Assembly (NCBI GenBank): GCA_002718035.1
Contig: PBCX01000003.1
Coordinates: forward strand, 100,035 to 164,034
Direction: 5' to 3'
From: Flavobacteriales bacterium
GTDB taxonomy: Bacteria > Bacteroidota > Bacteroidia > Flavobacteriales > TMED113
DNA: 64,000 bases
The translations under genes and the position numbers were made by a program. The notes beneath the pieces were generated by a model that was not told the DNA's origin, ran no database searches, and worked only from the letters and a program-made list of their open reading frames with translations. Of this stretch, positions 35,168 through 44,098 are shown in pieces (within the stretch, counting starts at the first letter, position 1; every line of letters begins with the position of its first letter).

Positions 35168-36638
35168 ATACTTTGATTTAGGAAAAAAATTAAATGTAGA
35201 TTCAATAAATAAAATTTTAGTTGAAAATAAGAAGTTGAGACTTTTAAATTCAACAGAAAAAAAAATAATAAAATCTAGATCTTTTTTAGAAAATAAAATT
35301 TCTGATTCATCTGATAAAATTTACGGTGTAAATACTGGTTTTGGTTCTTTGTGTGATACAGAAATTTCAAAAAAAGATATTAATAAGTTACAAGAAAATT
35401 TAATTCTTTCTCATGCATGCGGAACTGGAGACCTAGTACCAAAACATATTGCTAAATTAATGTTGTTACTGAAAATTAATTCACTTTGTCTCGGTTTCTC
35501 AGGGGTTAGATTAAGTTTAATAAAACATCTCATAAAATTCTATAATTATGATTTAATTCCAGTAGTTTATGAGCAAGGTTCACTAGGCGCTTCTGGAGAT
35601 CTTGCTCCACTTGCTCATATGTGTTTGCCACTACTAGGAAAAGGAAAGTTTTATACTGGTACTGGTGCTAAAGAGTCAACTAAAATTTTGAAAAAGAAAA
35701 ACATAAAAAATTTTAAACTTTCATACAAGGAGGGCTTAGCTTTATTAAATGGTACACAATTTATGTTATCATTTTCTATTTGGTCAATATTACAGTCTAT
35801 TAAGTTAAATTATTTATTTGATAAAATTGCATCTATTTCCATAGAAGCTTTTAGTTGTAGAGTAGAACCCTTTTCAAAATTAATTTCATCAGTTAGACCC
35901 CACCAAGGTCATCTTGAAACAATAAATAATGTTTTTACTTTTCTAAAAGGTAGTTCTATTCATAACCATAACAGCGATTATGTTCAAGATCCATATTCAT
36001 TTAGGTGTATCCCTCAAGTTCACGGTGCAACCAAAGATGTTGTAAATTATTTTAAGAAAATAGTAGATATTGAAATAAATTCAGTTACTGATAATCCAAT
36101 AGTTTTTGAAAATGAAAAAGAAATCATCTCTGGAGGTAATTTTCATGGTCAACCACTTGCAATGGGTATGGATTATTTAGCGATTGCTATGAGTGAATTA
36201 GGTAACATTTCTGAAAGAAGAGTCTTTAACTTGATTTCTGGAAAGAGAAATTTACCTAAATATTTAATTCAAAACTCTGGTTTAAACTCTGGAATGATGA
36301 TAACTCAATATACTGCTGCTTCAATTGTAAGTCAAAATAAACAATATTGTACTCCATCCTCAGTAGATAGTATTGTTTCTTCAAATGGTCAAGAAGATCA
36401 CGTTAGTATGGGAGCAAATTCAGCACTAAAATTATTTAAAGTAATAAACAATACAAAAACTTTGTTGTCTATAGAATTATTAAATGCAGCTCAAGCTTTT
36501 GATTTAACTGATAAAAAAGGTTCAAAAAACATTAGATTATTTCTTAAAAAATATAGAGAATATGTTCCTTTTTTGAAATCTGACTCAGAAATGTCAAGAT
36601 ATATTTTTAAAGGAATTGATTTTTTAATGAAATTTTAA
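35160..36638 (+). CDS. hutH: Histidine ammonia-lyase
   Basis: A 492-residue aromatic amino acid lyase. The MIO prosthetic group forms from Ala144-Ser145-Gly146 in GSLGASGDLAPLAH; the catalytic Tyr55 is in YGVNTGFGSL, and the Ser-His pair in LILSHACGTG (81-90) is typical of histidine specificity. It deaminates histidine to urocanate in the cytosol. The rest of the hut pathway (hutU, hutI, hutG) is not in this window. It overlaps hisS by 8 bases, pairing histidine use in translation with histidine breakdown. The stop is 2 bases from the stop of the convergent permease gene. Confidence 0.95.
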   Translation: MNKYFDLGKKLNVDSINKILVENKKLRLLNSTEKKIIKSRSFLENKISDSSDKIYGVNTGFGSLCDTEISKKDINKLQENLILSHACGTGDLVPKHIAKLMLLLKINSLCLGFSGVRLSLIKHLIKFYNYDLIPVVYEQGSLGASGDLAPLAHMCLPLLGKGKFYTGTGAKESTKILKKKNIKNFKLSYKEGLALLNGTQFMLSFSIWSILQSIKLNYLFDKIASISIEAFSCRVEPFSKLISSVRPHQGHLETINNVFTFLKGSSIHNHNSDYVQDPYSFRCIPQVHGATKDVVNYFKKIVDIEINSVTDNPIVFENEKEIISGGNFHGQPLAMGMDYLAIAMSELGNISERRVFNLISGKRNLPKYLIQNSGLNSGMMITQYTAASIVSQNKQYCTPSSVDSIVSSNGQEDHVSMGANSALKLFKVINNTKTLLSIELLNAAQAFDLTDKKGSKNIRLFLKKYREYVPFLKSDSEMSRYIFKGIDFLMKF

Positions 36639-36640
36639 AT

Positions 36641-37564
36641 TTATTTAAGAATATTGCCTGCAAGTATTTTAATGACAGCGTAGGACGGTATTGCTAATAG
36701 CATCCATACAATTCCTCCAAGCATACCAGCAGCTAAGACAATAGTAAATATTTCTAATGGATGAATTTTTAATATTTTAGAAAATATCATGGGTTGAAAT
36801 ATAAAGTTGTCTGAGTTTTGAATAATTGCAAAAAGAATAAATGTTTTAACTAATAAATTAGGAATCAAATCAATATTTTGGGTTGTTGTAATAATTATGA
36901 TCGATGCAAAAGAAAAACCAATAATAGGACCTACATAAGGAATAATATTAATTATTGCTGCGAATAAAGCAATTACCCAAGCGTGTTGAATATTTAAAAA
37001 ATCCATTCCAATTCCATAACAAATAAATAAAATACTTAGTTGAGTTATTAAGCCTGTAAAATATCTTCTTAAATAATAAGTAATTTCAATTAATTTTTCT
37101 TCAGATTTTAAAATGTAATTAGAAATAAATTTTAAAAATTTATCTTTTAAAATTTCTGTATCTTTTAATAAAAAAAATGTTATAAAACATATTGAAAAGC
37201 TTGCTAAAAATACATTACCTAATAAACTAAAAGTTTTAGCAAATAAACTCGTAAAAGAAGTAAAATTTAATAATGAAAAAATTTCATCGCTTTTTATATT
37301 TGAGTTGATATTATATTTTTTAAAAAAATCATTAATATCTGAGATCCAATTATTTAGATAATTTTGAAAATTATTATAATCTATTTTGCTAATAGTTTCT
37401 ATTTCATCTAAAATAATAGGGGAGCCAACAAAACCTAACATAAATATTACAAGAAAAATAATGAGTATACAAATTAAAGAGGAAAACACTCTATTTAATT
37501 TGTGAAATTGTAGTTTTTTATTTAGAGGGTTAAGGACAATAGCTAAAATGATAGAAATGAACAA
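36641..37564 (-). CDS. AI-2E/PerM family permease, N-terminus displaced by a homopolymer frameshift
   Basis: A polytopic membrane protein of the AI-2E transporter family: 'GFSFASIIIITTTQN', 'IPYVGPIIGF' and the terminal 'GGIVWMLLAIPSYAVIKIL' are typical. The frame has only a TTG start at 37564 (307 residues), but the same frame stays open to about 37651 and encodes the missing first membrane helix. The ATG that should start it, at 37655, is out of frame by one because of an A11 run (37642-37652). With one A fewer the protein would be 337 residues starting MKKKTSNIWG, the normal family length, and would begin 9 bases after the DUF4159 stop. The family exports small molecules or ions; the AI-2 link is not proven here. 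Confidence 0.8.
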   Translation of the reverse strand: MFISIILAIVLNPLNKKLQFHKLNRVFSSLICILIIFLVIFMLGFVGSPIILDEIETISKIDYNNFQNYLNNWISDINDFFKKYNINSNIKSDEIFSLLNFTSFTSLFAKTFSLLGNVFLASFSICFITFFLLKDTEILKDKFLKFISNYILKSEEKLIEITYYLRRYFTGLITQLSILFICYGIGMDFLNIQHAWVIALFAAIINIIPYVGPIIGFSFASIIIITTTQNIDLIPNLLVKTFILFAIIQNSDNFIFQPMIFSKILKIHPLEIFTIVLAAGMLGGIVWMLLAIPSYAVIKILAGNILK

Positions 37565-37641
37565 ATAAGCAAATAAAATACTAAGTTTCCAAAAAAGAAA
37601 TAGTAAAGAAAACCCTATAAATAATCCCCATATATTACTTG

Positions 37642-37652
37642 TTTTTTTTTTT
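37642..37652 (-). other. A11 homopolymer (T11 on plus strand) at the start of the permease gene
   Basis: Eleven consecutive A residues on the coding strand follow the ATG at 37655-37653. Ten would place the ATG in frame with the conserved permease sequence. It is either an assembly/sequencing length error, a phase-variable tract, or a site of transcriptional slippage. Confidence 0.75.
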
Positions 37653-37664
37653 CATCCTATAAAT

Positions 37665-38327
37665 TTAATTATTAGTCATAATATAATCTATTATATTTGC
37701 ACCCATTTTTAATGCTTTCTCTCTTTTGTTTTTTGAATTTTGATGTATTTCCTTGTCTTCCCAACCATCTCCAAGATCACTTTCATATGAATAAAAACAA
37801 ACTAACCTTCCATTTTTTATAAGAGCCATTCCCTGTGGGCGTTTATTGTCATGTTCATGAATTTTTGGTAATCCATTTTCAAATTTAAATTTCATATTAT
37901 AAATTTTATGACTTTTTGGAAGTTCAACAAAATCTAGTTCAGGAAAAACTTTCTTCATCTCTTTTCTTACGTATTGATCCATTCCATAATTATCATCAAT
38001 ATGTAAAAAACCACCACTCATCAGATAATTTCTTAAATTTTCAGACTCAAAGTTATTGAAGTATACATTCCCATGTCCGGTCATAAAAATAAATGGGTAA
38101 TTAAATATTTCTAAACTACCAACATCCACAGTAGCATAATTTGGGTTAATATTCATATTTAATTTTTCGTTGCAGAAAATTGCTAAATTTTTTAATGAAC
38201 TTGGATTCGAATACCAATCTCCTCCACCTTGATATTTTAGAACAGCAAATTGATAAGTTTTTTCGTTTAAACTAATTGAGCTAGTACATAAAAATAAAAT
38301 AAGTATTAGATAAAACTTTTTCATCAT
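37665..38327 (-). CDS. DUF4159 domain protein, exported
   Basis: A 220-residue protein with a signal peptide (1-18). The body is a DUF4159 domain: 'FAVLKYQGGGDWYSNP' near 28-43, 'FIFMTGHGNVYF' near 80-91, 'GGFLHIDDNYG' near 107-117 and 'GMALIKNGRLVCFYSYESDLGDGWED' near 170-195. The fold resembles a glutamine-amidotransferase-like or GATase1 relative but no catalytic residues are established. Function unknown; it occurs next to rsmE in many Flavobacteriales. It overlaps the rsmE stop by one base and is followed after 9 bases by the predicted true start of the AI-2E permease. Confidence 0.88.
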   Translation of the reverse strand: MMKKFYLILILFLCTSSISLNEKTYQFAVLKYQGGGDWYSNPSSLKNLAIFCNEKLNMNINPNYATVDVGSLEIFNYPFIFMTGHGNVYFNNFESENLRNYLMSGGFLHIDDNYGMDQYVRKEMKKVFPELDFVELPKSHKIYNMKFKFENGLPKIHEHDNKRPQGMALIKNGRLVCFYSYESDLGDGWEDKEIHQNSKNKREKALKMGANIIDYIMTNN

Positions 38328-39007
38328 TAAGAAATTAGTTGGTTACAAGCAATTATTGCAGCAGTTTCTGTTCTTAGTCTGTTATCATTTAATGTTACTG
38401 TTTTGAATTGAAATTTTTTTGCTAAGATAATTTCTTTATTTGAAAAATCTCCCTCCGGACCAATTAGTATACAGGAAGATTTTTTTTTGTTGTTTTTAAT
38501 TTTTTCTTTACTCATGTCATATTTACAATGAGCAATATATTTTTGATCTAAACTAGATTTTTTAATGAATTCAGAAAATTTTTGCATTTTAGAAATAATT
38601 GGTAAATATGTTCTTAATGATTGCTTCATAGATGATATGGCAATTTTATTCATTCTATCATGATTTATTTTAATTCTTTCAGATTTTTCACAAATTATTG
38701 GTGTTATTATACTAACTCCAATTTCTGTTGCTTTTTCAATTATCCATTCAGATCTTATACGTTGTTTAGGAAATGAAATGGCGAGTTCTATGATCGGTTT
38801 TTTTCTTATCTTCTTTTTACTAAGAATTTCAACTTTTAATTCATTTTTTACTTGTTCTTTAATCTTACATTCATAAAAATTACCAACACCATCCGTTACG
38901 AATATTTTGTCATTTTTTTTTTTTCTTAAAACTTTTAAGCAGTGCTTACTTTCTTCTGTATTTAAAGTTTGGAATTTTTCAATTTCTTTTGAGTAAAATA
39001 ATTGCAT
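38327..39007 (-). CDS. rsmE: 16S rRNA (uracil-1498-N3)-methyltransferase RsmE
   Basis: A 226-residue SPOUT-class methyltransferase. The N-terminal PUA-like domain (1-70) is followed by the knotted domain with 'FPKQRIRSEWIIEKATEIGV' near 94-113 (recognised by EKATEIGV), ILIGPEGDFSNKEI near 181-194 and the C-terminal knot 'LNDNRLRTETAAIIACNQL' near 206-224. It methylates N3 of U1498 in the 30S decoding site using SAM. The start is 6 bases after the pckA stop, so it is read with pckA, DUF4159 and the permease. Confidence 0.95.
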   Translation of the reverse strand: MQLFYSKEIEKFQTLNTEESKHCLKVLRKKKNDKIFVTDGVGNFYECKIKEQVKNELKVEILSKKKIRKKPIIELAISFPKQRIRSEWIIEKATEIGVSIITPIICEKSERIKINHDRMNKIAISSMKQSLRTYLPIISKMQKFSEFIKKSSLDQKYIAHCKYDMSKEKIKNNKKKSSCILIGPEGDFSNKEIILAKKFQFKTVTLNDNRLRTETAAIIACNQLIS

Positions 39008-39013
39008 TATTAT

Positions 39014-40591
39014 TTAACTTTTATATGTGGGTCCACCATCCAATATTTCATTTTCTGAAATATTATTAAATTTTTCAAAGTTTTTGTTAAATAATTTAGC
39101 TAGTTTTTTTGCCTGTTTTGTGTAAGCATCTTTATTTTGCCACGTTTTCCATGGTTTTAGTATTTCACTTGGCACATTGGGGCATTCCAAAGGAATGTTT
39201 AATCCAAAAATTCTTTCTTTCTCATATGAAACATTATTTAAAGTGCTATTTAGAACTGCATCAATTATTGATCTTGTATGCTCCAATTTTATTCTATATC
39301 CAACACCGTAAGGGCCTGAAATCCAACCAGTATTGATTAACCAAACATTAACATTTGATTTTTTTATTTTTTCAGATAACATTTTTGCGTAAACAGTTGG
39401 ATGAAGTGGCATAAATGGAGCTCCAAAGCAGTTAGAAAATGTTGCTTCAGGTTCAATAATTCCATCTTCTGTTCCTGCAACCTTTGCTGTGTAGCCTGAA
39501 ATAAAGTGAAACATTGCTTGATTATTATCTAATTTTGATACGGGGGGAAGAACCCCAAAAGCATCTGCAGTCAAGAAAAATATATTTTTTGGTGCTTTTC
39601 CTATTGATGGTTTGGCAATATTTTTTATGTGATGAATTGGATAGCTAACTCTGGTATTTTGAGTTTTAAGAGTACTGGAAAAATCTACTTCATTTGTATT
39701 TTTTTTGAAACAAATATTTTCTAATAAAGCACCACTTTTAATCGCTGAATATATGTCAGGTTCTTTTTCATATGAAAGATCTATACATTTTGCATAACAT
39801 CCTCCCTCAAAATTAAAAATTGATGTTTCATCCCAACCATGTTCATCATCACCAATTAATTTTCTATTTTGATGAGCTGACAATGTTGTTTTTCCTGTGC
39901 CTGAAAGACCAAAAAATAATGCAGTATCATTTTCTTTGCCAATATTTGCTGAACAGTGCATTGATAAAACATTTTTTTTAGATGGGAGTAAGAAATTTAA
40001 AACTGAAAAAATACCTTTTTTAATTTCACCGGTATAAGCAGATCCTCCAATAATAATTTCTTTATTCTTAAAGCTGATAATAGCAAAATTTTCTTTCCTA
40101 GTTTTGTCAATTTCAGGGTTTGATTTAAAAGAGGGCGCGCAAAATATTGTCCACTCATTATTAAAATTGTTAGCCTTTTCATCAACTCTTAAAAACATAT
40201 TATAAGCAAATAAGCTGGCCCAAGCAGTTTCAGAAAAAACAGTAATTTTTAATTTGTAACTCTCATTTGCACAAGCATAACAATTTCTTGCATAAATTTT
40301 CTCTTTTGAGTTTAAGTGTTTTACTATTTTATTCTTTAATAAATTAAAGTTATCTTCTGGAAAAGGTTTATTTATATTACCCCACCATACTAAACTTTCT
40401 GTTAAAGAATCTTTAACTATGTATCTATCTTTCGGTGCTCTTCCAGTAAATTTTCCTGTATCAATTGTTATGGCGCCTAAACTAGTTTTTTTTGCGCTTC
40501 CTTCTTTAATGCAAATATTTTCTATTTCATTTGGACTCAAATTCCACTTAACAGTTGTGGATATGTTAAGTTTTTTTAAAATCGATGTCAT
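39014..40591 (-). CDS. pckA: ATP-dependent phosphoenolpyruvate carboxykinase
   Basis: A 525-residue PEPCK converting oxaloacetate to PEP with ATP, the entry step of gluconeogenesis. The P-loop GLSGTGKT is at 228-235, the metal-binding GDDEHGWD near 246-253, 'FTGRAPKDRYIV' at 48-59 binds oxaloacetate, and 'YGVGYRIKLEHTRSIIDA' lies near 424-441. The length is normal. It fits growth on amino acids and peptides, which other genes of this window suggest. Its leader (40592-40721) is the 130-base divergent gap to the saccharopine-dehydrogenase-like gene, where an imperfect -7 element AATATTTG was noted on the minus strand. Confidence 0.97.
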   Translation of the reverse strand: MTSILKKLNISTTVKWNLSPNEIENICIKEGSAKKTSLGAITIDTGKFTGRAPKDRYIVKDSLTESLVWWGNINKPFPEDNFNLLKNKIVKHLNSKEKIYARNCYACANESYKLKITVFSETAWASLFAYNMFLRVDEKANNFNNEWTIFCAPSFKSNPEIDKTRKENFAIISFKNKEIIIGGSAYTGEIKKGIFSVLNFLLPSKKNVLSMHCSANIGKENDTALFFGLSGTGKTTLSAHQNRKLIGDDEHGWDETSIFNFEGGCYAKCIDLSYEKEPDIYSAIKSGALLENICFKKNTNEVDFSSTLKTQNTRVSYPIHHIKNIAKPSIGKAPKNIFFLTADAFGVLPPVSKLDNNQAMFHFISGYTAKVAGTEDGIIEPEATFSNCFGAPFMPLHPTVYAKMLSEKIKKSNVNVWLINTGWISGPYGVGYRIKLEHTRSIIDAVLNSTLNNVSYEKERIFGLNIPLECPNVPSEILKPWKTWQNKDAYTKQAKKLAKLFNKNFEKFNNISENEILDGGPTYKS

Positions 40592-40721
40592 TAGTTTAGG
40601 TCTAATTTATTAATCTTAAAACAAATATTGAATATTATCAATAGTTGTAATTATCAAGCTAAGCTAAATTAAAATAAATATTTAGTTTAGTTTATTAAAA
40701 AAAATATTATTTTTCAAAATA

Positions 40722-41993
40722 ATGAAATATATTTTAGTCATAGGTTCAGGTAGGTCTTCTAGTGTGTTGATAGAGTATTTAATAAATTATTCTAAAAAAA
40801 ATGATATTTTCTTAACTATTCTTGATCAATATGAAAATAAATTTCTTCAACAATTTTCAAAGTTTGATAATTTTAAAAATTTAGTTCATAACATCAATAA
40901 TAATGATTTTAGAAGAAATGAAATTGAAAGAGCTGATTTGGTAATCTCTATGTTACCACCTAGTTTTCATACACTAATTGCAAAAGATTGCATAGACTAT
41001 AAAAAAAATTTAATAACAGCATCATATGTTTCTGATGAAATGAAATCATTAAACAGTATTGCTAAAGAGGCAGGAATATTAATACTTAATGAAATTGGTT
41101 TAGACCCTGGAATTGATCATATTTCAGCAATGAGTATAATCGATAGTTTAAAAAAAGAAAATAAAAAAATAACTTCTTTTAAATCTTTTTGCGGAGGACT
41201 CATTGCTCCTGAGTCATGTAACAATCCTTGGGGTTATAAGTTTACATGGAATCCTAAAAATGTTGTTTTAGCTGGTAAGGATGGTGCTAGGTATTTAAAA
41301 AATGGGACAATAAAAAAAATTTCTTATGATGAAGTGTTTAAAACAACTGAAAGTGTGTTTATACCAAATTTTGGAAATTTTGAATCCTATCCCAACAGAG
41401 ATTCGTTACACTACAAGGAAAAATATAAGTTGGATGAAGTTCAAACTTTAGTAAGAGGAACTTTGAGAAAAAAAGATTTTGCTTCTGCTTGGGATTTTTT
41501 AGTAAATATTGGTTTCACTTCTTTTGATGAATCAAGAGAAATGATTACTAAGGATGTTTATTTAGATAAATTAAAAATGATAAAGGATAAGAAAATATTA
41601 GAAATGTTAAATTATTTAGATTTTTTTGATCTAAAATTTAAAAATTCTAAATCAAATGGACAAATACTTCAGAATACTTTGGAAAAAAAATGGAAATTAC
41701 AAACACAAGATAAAGATATGATTGTAATGCAGCATAAATTTGAGTTTGAAAAAGGAAATATTAAGCAAAGGCTTTACAGTTCAATGGCTATTATTGGATC
41801 AGATAGTATTAGAACTGCAATGGCTAAAACTGTAGGACTTCCAATATTTTTTGCTGCTAAATTGATCTTAGAAGGAAAAGTATCATTGAGAGGCGTTAGG
41901 ATACCTGTCCATAAAGAATTATATATGCCCATATTAAAATCTTTAGAAAAAGAAGGAATTAAATTTATAGAGTCAACAGAGCAAATTAATTAA
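40722..41993 (+). CDS. Saccharopine dehydrogenase-family protein (longer paralogue)
   Basis: A 423-residue saccharopine dehydrogenase-like oxidoreductase. The N-terminal Rossmann motif is VIGSGRSSSVLIEYL (5-19); 'LVISMLPPSFHTLIAK' near 73-88 and 'GILILNEIGLDPGIDHISAM' near 117-136 (recognised by NEIGLDPGIDH) are the family signatures, and the C-terminal domain (about 140-390) matches the saccharopine dehydrogenase substrate domain. It probably oxidises saccharopine to glutamate and aminoadipate semialdehyde in lysine breakdown. A second, shorter member is encoded 2 kb away on the opposite strand. The stop overlaps the convergent M49 peptidase gene by 8 bases. Confidence 0.88.
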   Translation: MKYILVIGSGRSSSVLIEYLINYSKKNDIFLTILDQYENKFLQQFSKFDNFKNLVHNINNNDFRRNEIERADLVISMLPPSFHTLIAKDCIDYKKNLITASYVSDEMKSLNSIAKEAGILILNEIGLDPGIDHISAMSIIDSLKKENKKITSFKSFCGGLIAPESCNNPWGYKFTWNPKNVVLAGKDGARYLKNGTIKKISYDEVFKTTESVFIPNFGNFESYPNRDSLHYKEKYKLDEVQTLVRGTLRKKDFASAWDFLVNIGFTSFDESREMITKDVYLDKLKMIKDKKILEMLNYLDFFDLKFKNSKSNGQILQNTLEKKWKLQTQDKDMIVMQHKFEFEKGNIKQRLYSSMAIIGSDSIRTAMAKTVGLPIFFAAKLILEGKVSLRGVRIPVHKELYMPILKSLEKEGIKFIESTEQIN

Positions 41994-44064
41994 CACTTGG
42001 TAAAAAAGAGTAATCATTTGCGTATTCCATCATCTGAGTTGTAAAATCATCAGGATAATTTATTAGTACATCTTTTATTTCTCCGTTGTTTTCTTTCAAA
42101 GTATACTTTGGATTTATAAATCCACCGTACGGTGCACTATTAAATTTTTCTGATCTTTTTAAAACCTCCTCATGAATTTGAGGATCAATTTGAACTCCAT
42201 AGTTTTCTACTAACTTTTTTCCAGCTTCAAAGTCACCCTCAGAGGTAATTCTTTGAATTTCTCTCAACAATTGTCCAAAAACATCTTGTAATTTTTTGTG
42301 ATCATTTACTACAAAGTATGTTTTACCATTTTTCGTTATCTTTTCAATTACATTTTCTTCAAGTCCTTTTTCATAAGCCCACGCTGATACAAGTTGCCTA
42401 TTTCTCATATGATCTTGTTCAATGTTGTCTCCTAATTCAATTCTTCTTAATTGAAGCATAAGGCCATTTCTAATATATGAATCGTATTCAGCCATTCCGC
42501 ATTCCATTGACTCCATTAAACCTATTTCTATGAGCTTTTTATTCATCATGTAATATAAAGCTACTAAATCAGCTCTTGCTTCTTCTAATGTGGACTTGTA
42601 GTTTTTTAATGTTTCTTTAGGCGTGCCTACACCTTCATTAATTTTTCCTGATGCATGTCCTACTACTTCGTGAAGAAGAGTACCTAATTTGTCAGCCGTA
42701 TCTCCGTACTTTTTTGCTCTTTCTATTTCTTCTTCAGAATAACAAAATTCTTCTAAAAAACCTCCACCAGACGCAGCACCGCTATATGCTGCAATAATAT
42801 TACCTAGGCTTACCGATTTTGATCCCTTTTCAGTTCTAATCCAATTATTATTTGGCAAGTTAACTCCAATAGGTGTAGAGGGGGAAGCGTCCCCAGACTC
42901 CATTGCTACAGTAACAACTTTATAGCTAACTCCAACAACATTTTCTTTTTTATGTTCATCCATTATACTTGAATTATCTTCAAACCATTGTACGTATTCA
43001 TTAATAACTTCAGTGGTTTTAGATGCTTCCATGTCTTTAATTTGAACAATAGATTCATAGGCACCTTTACGGCCAGCAGCATCGCCATAAACTTCAACAA
43101 ATCCATTTATCCAATCAATATCTGTTTGAGTATTTACCCACTGAATACAATATTCATCCCACTTGTAAATATCTCCTGTTTTATAGTATTCAATTAATAA
43201 ATCAAAAGATTTTTTTTGACTATCATTTTCTGCAACATTTTTAGCTTTTTCTATCCAATAAATCATTTGTTCTAACGCTTCTCCATATTTTCCACCAACT
43301 TTATATACTTCTTCGTAGATTTTTCCATTTTCTTTTACTAATCTTGAATTTAGTCCATATTCAGGAGCTCTTTCTTCAAATTCTTTTTTGTAAAAAAAGT
43401 TCACATCTTCTTCAGTAATATTAGGTCCATAATAATTATTTGCAGAGCCTAATATTATATCCATACCTTTATCTCGATTTACTCTTTTTGAGTCAATATT
43501 TTTATTGAAAATTAATTCAGATATACCAACTCCTAGGTCAGACTCTATTAATGTATTAGATTTATTTAAAAGTTCTGGATTTACATTTTTAATTAATTTT
43601 TCAAAGTATTCAGGACTAAAACTAGGTTTTATTTTTGCGCTTGAGTAGTGATGGTGAATTCCACCTGAAAACCAAAAACGTTTTGTGTAAACCATAAACT
43701 CATTCCATTCTGTACTATTTCTATCTCCTTTATAATTTTCTACTATGGACTCTAAAACTCTACGTATACTTAAATTGTGTCTATAATTTTGATCAAAAAT
43801 TATATCTCTACCACACAAGGATGCTTGGGAGAGGAAGTAAATCAATTTTTTTTGTCTTAAATCTAGTTTTTTAAAACCTGGCACTTTGTATCTAATCATT
43901 TTTATATCGGCAAATTGTTCGGTTTGATATTTAAAATCCTGATCAGTATTACTATTTTCCGGTGGAAAAAGAACGTATTTTCCGTTTGACATCATAAGGA
44001 AAATAACACCAAGAATTATTGTTAGTAAAGTTATTTTTAAAAAATTGTTTTTAATGAGGTTCAT
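41986..44064 (-). CDS. M49 family dipeptidyl-peptidase III-like metallopeptidase
   Basis: A 692-residue M49 peptidase. The zinc motif HEVVGH is at 465-470 (the family normally has HELLGH) and the second motif EEARAD at 494-499, so His465, His470 and Glu495 are available as ligands and Glu466 as catalytic base. An N-terminal hydrophobic segment (8-26) is a signal anchor or signal peptide, so the enzyme works in the periplasm. It should remove dipeptides from the N-terminus of short peptides. Flavobacterial homologues are often mislabelled dihydrofolate reductase. It lies between two saccharopine-dehydrogenase-like genes, suggesting use of released amino acids. Confidence 0.92.
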   Translation of the reverse strand: MNLIKNNFLKITLLTIILGVIFLMMSNGKYVLFPPENSNTDQDFKYQTEQFADIKMIRYKVPGFKKLDLRQKKLIYFLSQASLCGRDIIFDQNYRHNLSIRRVLESIVENYKGDRNSTEWNEFMVYTKRFWFSGGIHHHYSSAKIKPSFSPEYFEKLIKNVNPELLNKSNTLIESDLGVGISELIFNKNIDSKRVNRDKGMDIILGSANNYYGPNITEEDVNFFYKKEFEERAPEYGLNSRLVKENGKIYEEVYKVGGKYGEALEQMIYWIEKAKNVAENDSQKKSFDLLIEYYKTGDIYKWDEYCIQWVNTQTDIDWINGFVEVYGDAAGRKGAYESIVQIKDMEASKTTEVINEYVQWFEDNSSIMDEHKKENVVGVSYKVVTVAMESGDASPSTPIGVNLPNNNWIRTEKGSKSVSLGNIIAAYSGAASGGGFLEEFCYSEEEIERAKKYGDTADKLGTLLHEVVGHASGKINEGVGTPKETLKNYKSTLEEARADLVALYYMMNKKLIEIGLMESMECGMAEYDSYIRNGLMLQLRRIELGDNIEQDHMRNRQLVSAWAYEKGLEENVIEKITKNGKTYFVVNDHKKLQDVFGQLLREIQRITSEGDFEAGKKLVENYGVQIDPQIHEEVLKRSEKFNSAPYGGFINPKYTLKENNGEIKDVLINYPDDFTTQMMEYANDYSFLPSVN

Positions 44065-44098
44065 TTTAAATCTTTTGAGGTTAGTAAATTAAATAAAT

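Noticed and set aside
36630-36650. AT-only near-palindrome at the hutH/permease junction as a terminator
   Set aside because: The arms do not match perfectly and contain no G-C pairs; such sequence is expected by chance here.
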